A stretch of DNA of 64,000 nt from Lunularia cruciata (lineage: Eukaryota; Streptophyta; Marchantiopsida; Lunulariales; Lunulariaceae). This document shows, piece by piece, positions 11,100-22,309 of the stretch. The DNA is taken from assembly GCA_948567375.1 (NCBI GenBank), contig OX419761.1, forward strand, positions 35,812,243-35,876,242, in the 5' to 3' direction. Position numbers and translations under genes: made by a program. The notes under the pieces are model-generated. The model saw nothing but the letters and a program-made list of their open reading frames with translations, did not search any database and was not told the origin of the DNA. How positions within the stretch are numbered: position 1 is the stretch's first letter; each line of letters begins with the position of its first letter.

Positions 11100-12300
11100 T
11101 TGATTAATGTATGTCTTTCAAGATTTATCTATTGCCAAGTAGTACTCCAATGAGTAGACCAATCTATCAACTCTCACCAAAGGAGTTAGAAGAACTTTGA
11201 ATAGCAATAACCAAGTTGTTGGACAAAGATTTCATATGATATAATACATCCCCTTGGGGAGCACAAGTATTATTTGTACCAAACAAGGATGTAAGACTTT
11301 GATTCTATATTCACTTTTGGAGCTTCAATAAACAAACCATGAATAATGTATATCTTGGGTCTTCAATTGATGACTTGTTGGTCAATCAAGTGGAGCATGA
11401 TATTTCTCCAAGTTGTATCTTTAAAGTAGTTACTAGTAGATTCCACTTGATGGAAAAGATGTGCAAAATACTACCTTTTGTACAAGGTATGAGCAATTTG
11501 AATAAAGATTCTTACCATTTAGGCTCACTAATCATTTGATAGTTTTTATGGATCAAATTCATTGGATGTTTCATGCGCTATTGGATTGATACATTTGATG
11601 ATATTTTGATGTATAGTAAGATAGAAGTAGAACACAAGAACTATGGTTGATAAGTCTTGAGACAACTACAACAATAGAAGTTCTATTACAGGAAATCCAA
11701 GTTTATCTTTTGGTGAAAGGAAGCTAGCTTCTACACCCTAAGATTTAAGTGGAGTGGATCAATATGGAAGAAGAGAAAATCATGGTCATCACCAATTGGT
11801 CTACTTTTAAGGATACAATAAAATTTGAGGATTTAATAGATTGATGAGGTTGTATCAATGATTCATCCATTATTAGACTCATGTGGCTACACCATTCATT
11901 AATTTCTTGGGGGAGATAAAAAGCTTCAAATGGACCACCAAGCACATAGAAACATTCAAGGAATTGAAATATATAGTGTCTTCATGACCCATCCTCAAAC
12001 CATATGATCTTCAACTACCTTGCGTTGTTGGTTTTCTTAACTTGACCATTAGAGTTATATTGCAACAAGAATTTCCATATGAATTTCATCCCATTTCCTT
12101 TGTGTCTCATCAACTAAACATATCAAAAAGAAGTTATTTTGCTTGGTATAAAAAACAACTAGCAATGGTATATATCACCAAAGTATAGAGACATTACCTC
12201 TTGGGGAAACAAATGATTATGCAAATCAATCATAACCCTATTGTAGACCTTGCATTTAGAGCACATAGAAGAGTTTGCATCATCAATGAAAATAAAAACT
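11100..12300 (+). mobile_element. Decayed Ty3/gypsy RT-RNase H remnant
   Basis: On the plus strand the start of gypsy RT is readable (PIYQLSPKELEEL then TSPWGAQVLFV, about 11,150-11,290), followed by the DDILMYSK active-site region (about 11,600) and scattered RNase H similarity to about 12,290. The same RT start is found on the minus strand at 4,815-4,890, so this is a relative of element C. It precedes an LTR of the same family. Very old, with many breaks. Confidence 0.6.
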
Positions 12301-12321
12301 ATATTTTTTTGATAGCAAACT

Positions 12322-12774
12322 TGTTTTAATATGGAGTTAGTGAACAAGTTAGTAGTGGTTAATGAGTTAGTCAAATAAGCCAAATATAGCTTGGAATTCT
12401 AAGAATATTCTAAAAGTATCTAGGAAGATTCTTGGTAGAATGTTCTAAATGCATCTAGGAAACTTATTAGTGGGAAGCTTCTAGGTACCTTCCTAGGATT
12501 GGGTAACTTGTGCACCAAGTTAATAATTAGCTTAGCTTGTATGCCAAGTAGATGGCTTCTAGAAGGAAGCTTCCTTTCAAGCTTCTTGGGTAGCATAGCT
12601 TGCACTCCAAGAAGATGGATTTGAGAAGGAAGCCTCCTGGAAAGCTTCTCAAGAATCTTGTATTACTACACTAAAGTCCATGCTAGACATTTGTAGTTTC
12701 TCTCATTCAAGAATTTCAATGTGATCTTTTGTTTTGATATTCCATTCTCCTTATTCTCTCATTGGTCTTTTACA
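12322..12774 (+). repeat. LTR of a plus-strand element C/D family member
   Basis: About 453 bp, starting TGTTTTAATATGGAG and ending TTGGTCTTTTACA. It aligns throughout with the reverse complement of the element C LTR, including the AGAAGCTTCT-rich middle and the end box. A degenerate initiator-Met primer site (GGGCATTAGAGGTAGAATGG) follows at once, so it acts as the 5' LTR of something to the right. Decayed RT of the same family lies to the left, which suggests a head-to-tail pair sharing this LTR. Confidence 0.65.
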
Positions 12775-13010
12775 TGGGCATTAGAGGTAGAATGGGATGG
12801 AGGGAATATACAGACCACCAAATCCATTTCTCCTAAACCATTGGGACTTTACTGTCCATGTACTGCCAAAGCATCAGATCACTTAGTTCATCATTTCATG
12901 CTTTGGGTAAAATTTTATGAACACAATCACCTTGTTTGATGAACCATTGATCCTTTCAACTGTAAACTACAAGGAGTGGTGGATGTGTTGCATCTATTTG
13001 TTAAATTAGA
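12775..13010 (+). mobile_element. Leader of a decayed element D, right after the LTR
   Basis: Aligns with the reverse complement of the element C leader at about 9,010-9,250 (shared wording such as ACCAAATCCATTTC and CATTGGGACTTTACTG). Similarity fades after about 13,010 and no gag can be read beyond it. A dead stub of a gypsy element. Confidence 0.55.
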
Positions 13011-14585
13011 TAATTACAAGTAGGTTGTTTGTTAAAATAGTAATCATGGCAATGATACCCAAAGTTTTCATTGCTATGCATCAACTGATTGAGCATTTAT
13101 GGTAGCCCACTCTATGCCTTCTAATGTAATTTTTTTCATGCAATTAGTTAACTACCCAGGTTAGATTAACATTAACAATAAGGATTTAGGGCTTATATCC
13201 GAATCATCAAAGAGATATACTAAAACATGAAATCAATGGATATCATCAGGGTGAAGCCACCCCAAACCACAATAATGATGATGGTCCTAAAATCATGGTA
13301 ATAATGATGATCTCAAGACCATGATAACAATGACAGTCATGAGACCATGATACATGACCACCATCATGATCATGGGTAGAAGTATGCCATGTTACATTTG
13401 GCAGTCATTCTTCAACAGTTTGACTTTCCTCCAATAATTGCTACCACATAGAGAAAGAACCAATTTCAATCAACATCAGTCATCATGCCACTTCACACAT
13501 GTTGAAATAATGACATTTAACCATTGATGCTTGATGAAAATCTGCAATGGATTGACAATGGATTATAAACATCTCACCTTGAGGAGAAGGTAAGTTTCAC
13601 TCAATTGAATTCATGCCACCTCCTAAGTTCACAAGGCAATTCAATTAGGCACATTTGATGATCTCACAATAAAATGTCTTGAGTTGTGAGGTGTATTGCA
13701 AGAGGCCATGTGAGTTGGATTCAAGAGAGTGCAAAGGCAACTGAGAGTATTTGATTTCAAAGCACTAGGCAATGTAATGTTTCTCAAGAAGAAGAAAATG
13801 CCAGTTGGAACAAAAACTTGAACAACTTCATCACCAATGAGACAATTCTGTGCCAAAGAAGGTCATGATATCCTTGCACCTTCCAACTTTTCCCCATCTT
13901 CTTGTGTTTGAACAAGGATTCAAACTTCCTTGTCATCTCTTTCATCAACTTCCTTGATCTCTCTTCATGATCGGGTCATTCTTGATCAAGGTGAATTGCC
14001 CTTGGCATTGAATCAGATCCAAGCACATTTTTCCAGTGCTCCTCTATCCATGCAAACTCATTTCCTCTTAAGATAGAGAATTTTTGGTTCTTCTTCTCCT
14101 TGATTTCCACTACTATAGGGAGGTATGCAAAATCCAAAATCCACAATAAAAAAGCAAAAATATGTCAAAATTTTGGTGCTCAGCATAGTAGTAGTGTGCC
14201 CACTTCTCTACTCTGGTGGACCATCTTATGACACCAGACTTCTTCATTGGGGGAGACATAGCAAATTGAGTACAATTCTCACTTTCTCCTCTCAATCCTG
14301 GTCACTTGCTCTCACAATTCATTGAATTTCTCAAAGGCTCTAAGCTCTTCTCACTTCTAAAAAGTTCCAACGTGCACAACTTCAAACGCTCCAAGTATGG
14401 TTAGAGCATCTTGCCAATTCAATTGAATTTTACTTCCTCACAAGGTACTACATTTATACAATTCAATCAATCCATTTGAGACTTTGGCGGGCATTTCTGG
14501 TGAAGCATTGTGGTCCGTGCATGTGTAAAGTGGCACAAGGACTGATGGAGACCAAAACTTGTTCTTCATCTTACATGTTCATCTT
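13011..14585. other. Unassigned stretch
   Basis: No gene, RNA or element recognised. 13,260-13,380 is a run of loosely repeated ATGATGATG/ATCATGGT words, a decayed trinucleotide-like tract. No open frame here shows a known domain. It may be the decayed body of element D. Confidence 0.4.
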
Positions 14586-14736
14586 ACATGTTAGTTCCTC
14601 ATTAAACAGAAATTTAGAGCATTACCTATTGATGATAGCTCCCAACATGTCATCCCATACATGTTAGTTCCTCATTAAACACAAAGTTGAAGCATTACCT
14701 ATTGATGATAGCTCCCAACATGTCATCCCATACTTG
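14586..14736. repeat. Tandem duplication, 73-bp unit twice
   Basis: The unit starting ACATGTTAGTTCCTCATTAA and running to ATGTCATCCCAT occurs twice head to tail (second copy from about 14,659), with only a few differences. It looks like a recent slippage duplication; no coding meaning is seen. Confidence 0.85.
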
Positions 14737-15619
14737 TGTTTGTGGTAACTTTGTTCATGATAACTTTGCTCAAACATCTGCTCCACTCTCCTTTGTTACT
14801 CTTTAGAAACTTTGTGGCAATTGATATATAAGCCATACTTTATTCCGTCCAGCATCATCCTACTCAACATGTGTGCTTATTTGGGCAAAACAGCCAAAAG
14901 AAACATAAAATCTGCCTAAGGGAACATCAGGTGGACTATGAAAAATATCTCTCAACTTTTGCAATACAAAACTAAATATCATAGTAGAGTATATATGCAC
15001 CAAGAGGTATTACAATGCATCACTCTCTGAGTTTGTTGACTTTGTATCCCTAGACTCTAAGAAGATTCAAGCAGATCTCAATGAGCATATGCACATTCAC
15101 ACATTTACTAGCATCCTAATTGATGTGCTCTACCTAATAGAGCTAGGATTTGTTCATGTGAGGAAAAAGGCTTTGGAGCTTGGCTTCAAGCTCACCCTTG
15201 ATTGATGACGTCTGATTTACTTTTGAGGAGTTTACCCCAACACTCTGCTTGAGGTTGGGTCTTTGACATCCAATGCTCATAGGGCTTTGAGACCATTGTG
15301 CATGTGATTCCCCATAAGATTTATAGGAAAAACACTTTTAATGATGTGTAGTTGGTGAGGAGCACAACAAAGTCCATGATGCTCTGCATGATACAGTCTC
15401 TCATATCTTACAACCTACACAAGCCCTGGTTTAGATTGAGTGATGGTTGGATCTACCAAGACCACTTATCTATTTAGTGCAAGAAAAATGTCCACCTCTT
15501 TTTCTTTTCTTTAAACACACACAAGTAAATACCCCAAGATCATCTTCTCAACGGAGTCATGTTTCAGACTTCATGCACGTGAATAGGATAGCAAAGTTTC
15601 CAAGGACAGATATAGAATA
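14737..15619. other. Unassigned stretch
   Basis: No gene or known repeat recognised. Some plus-strand word order at 15,030-15,470 (short readable frames with leucine-rich text) is suggestive of a decayed coding region, but I can name no family. Confidence 0.3.
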
Positions 15620-16200
15620 TAGATAAGAGGATGGACAGACACCATCAAGCATTAAAAGGAATATCTAAACTGCATAAGCAAGAAGCAAGTGACCATGTAG
15701 AACAAATGAAGGATGGGAAGATCCCATCAAGCTGAACAAAGGAGAGACAAAAGAGGTAAAATGAGGCTAGGCCCCAATACTATCAACATGAGAAATCTGC
15801 ACTACCGCACCTAAGATATCCAAGCTATGCAAGTCATAAGGACTACAAACTACTTAAGCTTCCAAAGAAGCATCACCTAGTTGATTGCACCAGCCAATGC
15901 TTTCTGTATGGCAATGGACACACATTATTTAAAGTATACTACAAAGTATGAGAGTGAGAGTGGTACCCCTTACATCTAATATGATAAGCTTCTCATGCAC
16001 TCCTTGACAAATGTGTTGAATGCTATGTCCATCACTCCTAATAGTTCCAAGGCTAGAGGAACAAAGAGGTGACCTTGCTCAATACCCTATACTTGGAGAC
16101 CTTCATGTTGCTGCTTTGCTCGCAGCCCATTCAGGAGTATAAGTAATCACTCCCTCCAAAACTGCATCCCGTCTAAGGTACGTAACCACAACATCAACCA
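15620..16200 (-). mobile_element. LINE fragment, 3' end (copy 1)
   Basis: Reverse-strand copy of the last part of the LINE at 33,828-36,735: the end of ORF2 (reading from about 16,180 down to 15,790) followed by its 3' untranslated tail down to about 15,693. A further degenerate tail unit reaches about 15,620. It is 5'-truncated, the usual fate of LINE copies, and has substitutions and small indels compared with the longer copy. No poly(A) is obvious; the three copies share a common 3' terminus instead. Confidence 0.8.
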
Positions 16201-16259
16201 CAACAGCAAAAGCCAGGGCTAACCAGCAAAAGAATGACACCAAGCAATCTATTTATTTA

Positions 16260-16808
16260 GGGAGCCGCTATTCACCACTCACCTTTTTCTATTCACCACT
16301 AAACCCTTAGTTTAAAGAACCCCTGCGCATTTTTGTCGCGTTCCTATTGGCTGCACTGAAAATGAATGGAAAACACCATCAAAAATGAAGACTTAAATAA
16401 GGTGAGATTTAATGAATTCACACCCGGCGAGAGCTTTTTAAAACCAATTTCCTTTCTCTTGTTCCCGACGTGCCTGGTGTGCAAAACAGTCACGATGTAG
16501 CCTTCGTCGGCAAAGATTGAATTTAGAGCAGCACGGGCGACCTCAAGACTAGTATAGGTTGTGGTGGTAAGTTCTTGATAACGATCCATGGTGATGTAAG
16601 TAGTGTTTTAGACACCGAAGTTCATTTTAAAAAGCTCTCGCCGGGTGTGAATTCATTAAATCTTGCCTTATTTCAGTCTTCATTTTCAATGGCGTTTTCC
16701 ATTCATTTTCCATGCAGCCAATAGGAACACGAGAAAAATGCGCAGGGGTTCTTTAAACTAGGGGGTGAGTGGTGAATAGCAAAAGGTGAGTGGTGAATAG
16801 CGGCTCCC
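16260..16808. mobile_element. Foldback DNA transposon, ~180-bp terminal inverted repeats (MULE-like)
   Basis: The left end GGGAGCCGCTATTCACCACT is mirrored exactly at the right end. The inverted repeats run about 16,260-16,438 and 16,624-16,808, roughly 90% alike by eye. The flanks carry an 8-bp direct repeat TTTATTTA (16,252-16,259 and 16,809-16,816), though this AT-rich site makes its exact length uncertain. Long inverted repeats with an 8-9-bp target duplication fit a Mutator-like element; hAT is the alternative. The 185-bp centre holds part of a short coding segment. Confidence 0.85.
16441..16589 (-). pseudogene. Gene-like segment inside the foldback element, FAR1/MULE N-terminus-like
   Basis: A minus-strand frame beginning at 16,589 reads MDRYQELTTTTYTSLEVARA and continues with an FADEGY and RHVGNKRKEIGF segment for about 50 residues before entering the inverted repeat. 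The pattern of an aromatic-led helix, a GY pair and a basic stretch recalls the DNA-binding start of FAR1/MULE proteins, but the zinc ligands are not all visible. It could be a remnant of the element's own transposase gene or a captured host exon. Family assignment is inference and weak. Confidence 0.35.
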
Positions 16809-17159
16809 TTTATTTATTACAATTAATTCTTAAGATATTTTTTAGTTTTTATTTTTTTTAAATTATATAGACTGTAATGTTTGTGTACCATTAGAAACTG
16901 AAAGATTTAAGATCTATATGTTTCATCATATGAAGTTTAAAATTAATGTTATTTATTCTTGTTCTCAGCAAGTTATCTTAAACGTACAGCAACCTATCTT
17001 TGAAGGCAGCTCCGCCTGGCAAGAAACTGAGCAATCAACCTACAAAACTACTGTTTGGGAGGGAAATACATGCAATGTCATCCCTCCTTAACTGGAAGGA
17101 AAATATCACTCTTCAAAGGTGAGGATGGTATCTATACCAAGAAGTTCCTGACCAGATAT
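16809..17159. other. AT-rich unassigned stretch
   Basis: AT-rich with poly-T runs near 16,840-16,865. No gene or repeat recognised. Confidence 0.4.
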
Positions 17160-17545
17160 TGACTATGGACATGGCATTTGACACATTTGTCAGGGAGTGT
17201 GCAAGAGCTTATCATGTTAGGCATCAGGGGTACCACTCTCACTCTCATACTTTGTAGCATATTTTAGACAGCGTGTGTCCATTGCTCTACGGTGGGCAGT
17301 GGTTGGTGCAATCCATAGGAGAACAATTACATTAGGTGATGTTTCTTCAGATGCTCCAGTTGTGTGTAGACTGTACTACTTGTATAGCTTGGATATCTTA
17401 GGTGCGGCGGGGCAGATTTCTCATATATACTCTATTGGGGCTTAGCCCCATGTTACCTTTTTTGTCTCTCCCTTGTACGGCTTGATGGGGTCTTCCCATC
17501 CATCATTTTTCCTCCGTGGTCGCCTTCTCTTTCCTTTGATATTGA
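17160..17545 (+). mobile_element. LINE fragment, 3' end (copy 2, plus strand)
   Basis: Matches the last ~290 bp of ORF2 and the 3' tail of the LINE at 33,828-36,735, here on the plus strand, ending near GGTCGCCTTCTCTTTCC. It is inverted relative to copy 1 at 15,620-16,200, with the foldback DNA transposon between them. 5'-truncated and mildly diverged. Confidence 0.8.
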
Positions 17546-18933
17546 CTATTACACCCTATATCCTCAACTGAGCCCACGTGTTCCATGGACTAATTAAATT
17601 GTTTAATCTTCTTGATATAGAAGTACATATGCTTGTCCAAAATCAGTGCTTAGTGTCCAAAATTAGTGGTTTTGGTATAAAGTGGATACCTTATGTCTGA
17701 AAACAAAATTTTAGCATGAAATGGTAATTATATTTTTATCATCCAAAATATCAGTAACATGTATTTAGAATTTTCTCTATGTAAAACATGTAATCTACCA
17801 AACATTAGAAACATCACTACTCTGTTTTATATTACATCATTAACAATCTTAAAAGAACCGGCCGTACCCTTCTCTAAAATAATAATAATTATTATTATTA
17901 TTATAACATATAATTATAATTGTAATAATAAACCTTATAAATCTTTCGTGCATCGTCGATATACCATATTTCGTCTCAGATATAATATCAGAGAGTATTG
18001 AATTCAAATACTCGGTATCTGATTTCCGGAACAGCATTAATAATTAGGGTCAGGCCCTGCATGTGGCACATTCATAAATGGTTGACTTTGCTTTAGGGGA
18101 TCATGTCCATTGAAGTTATTTATGGCCCACATCGTATGTTACTAAGGGACACTCTCCATTGCGGGACGTTATGCTTGGCGTTTATATCTTTTGCCAGAAA
18201 CGAATAGTACTGTCAATATTGTAACAAGGCCTCCTGGTCGCCTTTTTCCGATACAGTTTGCACATTAACTTATCTTTGTTGCCTCCCATTGTTTAGGAAA
18301 AAGAAAGAACGGGGAATAAGACTGTCGACAAGTGGAGAGTATACTTATTTATTTATTTATTTTATAAAGACAAGTCAACATGTATGGTTTTACATCGAGG
18401 TTGCCTAAAAGGGAAGAAGCCATGATTCACCGTCGTCTTCAGGACTTGGACTATTGTTGACCATTAGCAACGTATCCAGCGATTGTTCCCAAAACCCTAA
18501 ATTGTTCCTAAATTTTGGAGGATGAAGACATTCTACACTACCGACGAAGTGTTGAGAACCTAAATCCCAATGTCTACCTATCATCAAAATGGTGGTCTTC
18601 CCGGCGCTTTTTCTGTTTCCTATGATGAGAAAAGCGCTGAATTGTTAGAGCCGGGAAAGAAGAGAAAAATGCTTTTCCTAGACCATCCTCACGCTTACTT
18701 GTATTATCGTTACTACCAACATTACGATGCATATCAACATAAAGTCACCATCTGTTAAAAGTACGAGTTACCGGCAAGACTGAGTGAGTTCGGCTTCATC
18801 GAGGCGGTCTGCGTGAATGTCATAGTAGTCCATGAATTCAGGAAAATGGTACGAATGAAAATAAAACCACACGTCGCAAACCTGGAACGTTCCTCTACAT
18901 TGTTGGAGGTTGTAGGAGTGAGTATACGTAGAA
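17546..18933. other. Unassigned stretch with AT microsatellites
   Basis: Contains an (AAT)n/(ATT)n tract at about 17,878-17,930 that can fold on itself, and an (ATTT)n tract at about 18,343-18,365. No gene recognised; the small open frames have no known domain. The last few hundred bases could be promoter or 5' region of the receptor-kinase pseudogene that follows. Confidence 0.4.
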
Positions 18934-18993
18934 CTTATGTTAAGAGGCTAAGAGTATGCGGTGTTTGAATCTGATTTCAGCCTCGCTGTGGAC

Positions 18994-21866
18994 ATGGTTA
19001 TGGCAGTGAATCTAGCTCCAATCACTGTGACCATGTTCTCTCTATATATTTTGGGATCACACCTTGTTCTAGGCCTAGGGATGTGTAGGCCAGCTGAAAG
19101 TTTGGGATCGGCAGACGGGGAATGTTCAACACCTCTGCATCGGAGAGAGATATTCTTCTTGATTTCAAAAGAACAATCCAGAAAGATCCTACTCGAGCAT
19201 TGGTCAACTGGAGTTGGAACGATTCGACTCCATGTAACTGGAACGGTGTCGGGTGAGATCCGCAAGAAAGAGTAATCGAAATCGTTCTTCTGACTGTCAG
19301 CTTCAAGGTACATTATTACCGATGCTGAGTGGGCTGCAGTACTTGGAAACCTTAGATCTCTCCCGAAATTCATTTGAAGGAACTTGGTCTGCCTCTATGG
19401 GGGTTTTTTCTGCTCTGGTACACCTCGATTTGACACTGAATGAGTTCAAGGGAGTAGTACCGGCTTCTATGTTGATAGCTTCTATGGGAATGTTGATAGA
19501 ATTGACATCATTTAGTCTGGGAGGCAATCATCTGTCAGAGAGTATACCTAGCCAGCTCGGCAATTTGAAGAAGTTGGAATTTTATGTTCGTCTGGATGAA
19601 TTCTTTCTCAAGCTCCATTCCACCCAGCATTGGGAACCTGTCTTTGTTGAAGACTTTAACCATGACAGATAACCAGCTGACAGGAGGAATTGCTTCAACT
19701 TTTCAGCAGTTGGTAAATCTTCGATTGCTGCTTTTAGATATTAATCATCTCGGGAACTATACCTGCGTTTATCGGAAACTTATCTCGCATTAAGATTATA
19801 GAGTTGGGAAGAAAGGCGCTGTCAGGGGAAGTTCCAGAGGAATTGGGTTCTCTCCATGGACTTCAATATCTCCGTTTAGGAGGAAATAATCTCTCTGGTG
19901 GGATCCCTGCTTCTCTTAGTAACTTCAGTCTACTCGTGGATCTGAACCTTTCTAGCAATCATTTTCCCAGAACGGTTTCTTCCCATCTTCGTTTGGAGGT
20001 CTAAAAGTACTGCAGGAACTTAATCTCGGAAACAACCTGCTCTCTGGAGGAATTCCTCCCGAGCTTTTCTTTGTGCCGTAATCTTTTCTCCTTGAACTAA
20101 GCAATAATCTGCTTGTAGGTGTTATTCCCGGTACATTGGGTCAAATTCGTCCTTGACACATCTGCATTTGGATGGGAACAGACTAACTGGAGACATTCCC
20201 CTAGGTTTGGATGGAACCCAAGATCTCCAATCCCTGGATCTTTCTCATAATTGTCTGAGTTGAAACATACCAGGGCAGCTCATAGCAGTTTCAGTAAAGC
20301 TGGGTAGTTCCTGAACCTTTCCCACAATCACCTTTCTGGTCCAATTCCTCGCAAAATAGGAATATTATTGAGTATAGTAGAGATTGATTTGAGCGTAAAC
20401 AAGCTAGTTGGTGGGATCCCTTCTTTTCTGGAAGAATGCAAGGGACTGACTCGGCTGGACCTTTCTCTGAAAAGCCTGGATGGACAGATCCCGGAGTCCA
20501 TTACACGCCTTCCTCACCTGAAGTACTTCAACGTTTCTTACAATGAATTAAGAAGATCACTTCCTACCACCGGAAACTTTCGTAACTTCTCTGGAGACTT
20601 CTTCGTGGGTAACCTCGAGTTGTGTGGTGAAATTGTGGGGAGATTATGTCCGGAAGGTCCTCAGGCAGATTTTTCCAGCAGGTGCAAAGGTCTCAATTGC
20701 AAGTAGGCCCGAGCAGCCTTGGTTTGTAGCACTGTCGCTGTGTTGTGCATCGTTTTAGCATGGTTCATCTTCTCAGGTTGGAGGTCGAAGCGTCACAAAT
20801 ATGCGTGTACTCCCATTTTCTTCAGCATTTATCTGAATTATTCCGTGGTGGAGCTCCGACAAGCCGTTACAATCTACAGAACGCCAGCTATTTTGGAGCT
20901 GGGGGAATAGCAGGGTTGAACTCTCAGGAAATTAAAGCATCGCAGTCAAGGTCCTCAACATTGAGGACGGCAACGGTAGGCAAGACCTCAAGTCTCTGGC
21001 ATGGGAAATGCAGTTCTTAGGCACATTGCGTCACCGCAATCTACTCAAAGTTCTGGGTGTAAGCTTCAGTCAGGATTTCAAGTTAGTTCTTCTCGAATAC
21101 ATGCCCAACGGCAACTTGCAAACCTGGCTCCATGACAGTTCTGATCGAGGTCGCAAGTTCAACTGGGACATGCACCTGAATATTGCGATTGGGATTGCAA
21201 GTGCGATGACCTACTTGTACCATGAGTGTCAACAACCGATCATTCACCGGGTTCTCAAACTGTCAACAGCCTGCTAGATGGGGACTTCGTACCGAAAGTC
21301 AGCGACTTCGGACTCGTAAAAGTTGTCTCTTTGCAGATGGACGAGGATTTGAACATGCAATCCGCCACATCGACTACGTTATGTTACACCACTGGATACG
21401 CTGCACCAGGCATGTCCACAAACTCTACAACTTGCATTGCAATATCGTGAAAACATCCACAGAATTGATTTGGAGAGAATATTCTGACCTATTGCCGTGC
21501 AATTTCACGGAGTAAGGTACATCTTGCAGAAGCTCGACAAAAGGGGATGTTTACGCGTTTGGAGTCATTCTTATGGAGCTGGTGACTGGAACGAAACCCA
21601 CAGGACAACGATTTGGTGCGGGTGTAACTGTTGTTGAATGGGTGAGGGATTCATTTCCAGCAAGTATGTACAGTATTCGTGACCATGTTCTTCATGCAGA
21701 GTTCGCAAGCTTGTCGACCTCGAGAGCTCAGATCCTCGACATCACGCAGTTGGCTATTCTCTGCACTCATGAACGACCTCAACTCCATCTCACAATGGGG
21801 GAAATCTTACTACTGCTCCGTGTTGTGCAAAACAATCAATTGAGTAGTGACATGACAGATCATTGA
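18994..21866 (+). pseudogene. LRR receptor-like kinase pseudogene 1 (FLS2/EFR-like, subfamily XII type)
   Basis: In order: a signal-peptide-like start (from 18,994), an LRR N-terminal cap (DFKRTIQKDP then PCNWNG, about 19,155-19,250), plant-type LRRs of the GNNLSGGIP kind (19,300-20,580), a transmembrane segment (about 20,720-20,790), and a kinase domain: IAVKVLN lysine motif (about 20,940), EYMPNG hinge, activation segment with DFG (about 21,310), and DVYAFGV with VTGTKPTG (about 21,545-21,610) to the C-terminus at 21,866. Intact relatives sense microbial peptides at the plasma membrane. This copy is dead: the frame shifts repeatedly in the LRR and kinase parts, there are in-frame stops, the HRD catalytic loop reads HRV and the APE motif reads APG. 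Introns could explain one or two of the frame changes, not all. Confidence 0.88.
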
Positions 21867-22309
21867 TGCATGGGACCGTAATTGGAATTGCTATGATTTG
21901 AATCTCTGTCGGAGTTTTACTCCGTGTCTTGTTTTAGTAACAAGGTCAGCAACATCTACAGGTAGTTCATGGTTCTCTGCAATTGATTAAAGATCTTTGT
22001 ACCTTGCATTTTGCCTTATTATGGGGAAAACATTGTCTAGGAACTGATGTTTAAGATCAATTGATTGAGAATGTTTCAATTTGTCCATTGTTTGGAGGCA
22101 TGAGCATGCAACGCACGAGGAATTATGTCAAATGATGAGCTACAACTGGTTGCGTAGAGTGTATCAAAGTAGTGTATATTTCATCATTATCTACAACCTC
22201 TGAGCAAGTATTGGAAATTTTTATGAATGACTCATGATCAGCGGAATAACTATGCAGTAGGGATCTAGGGATATTATCTAGGGATTTAGATCTTTAATAA
22301 GAAGAAAGT
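21867..22309. other. Spacer between the two receptor-kinase pseudogenes
   Basis: No gene recognised. It presumably holds the 3' flank of pseudogene 1 and the lost 5' end of pseudogene 2. Confidence 0.4.
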
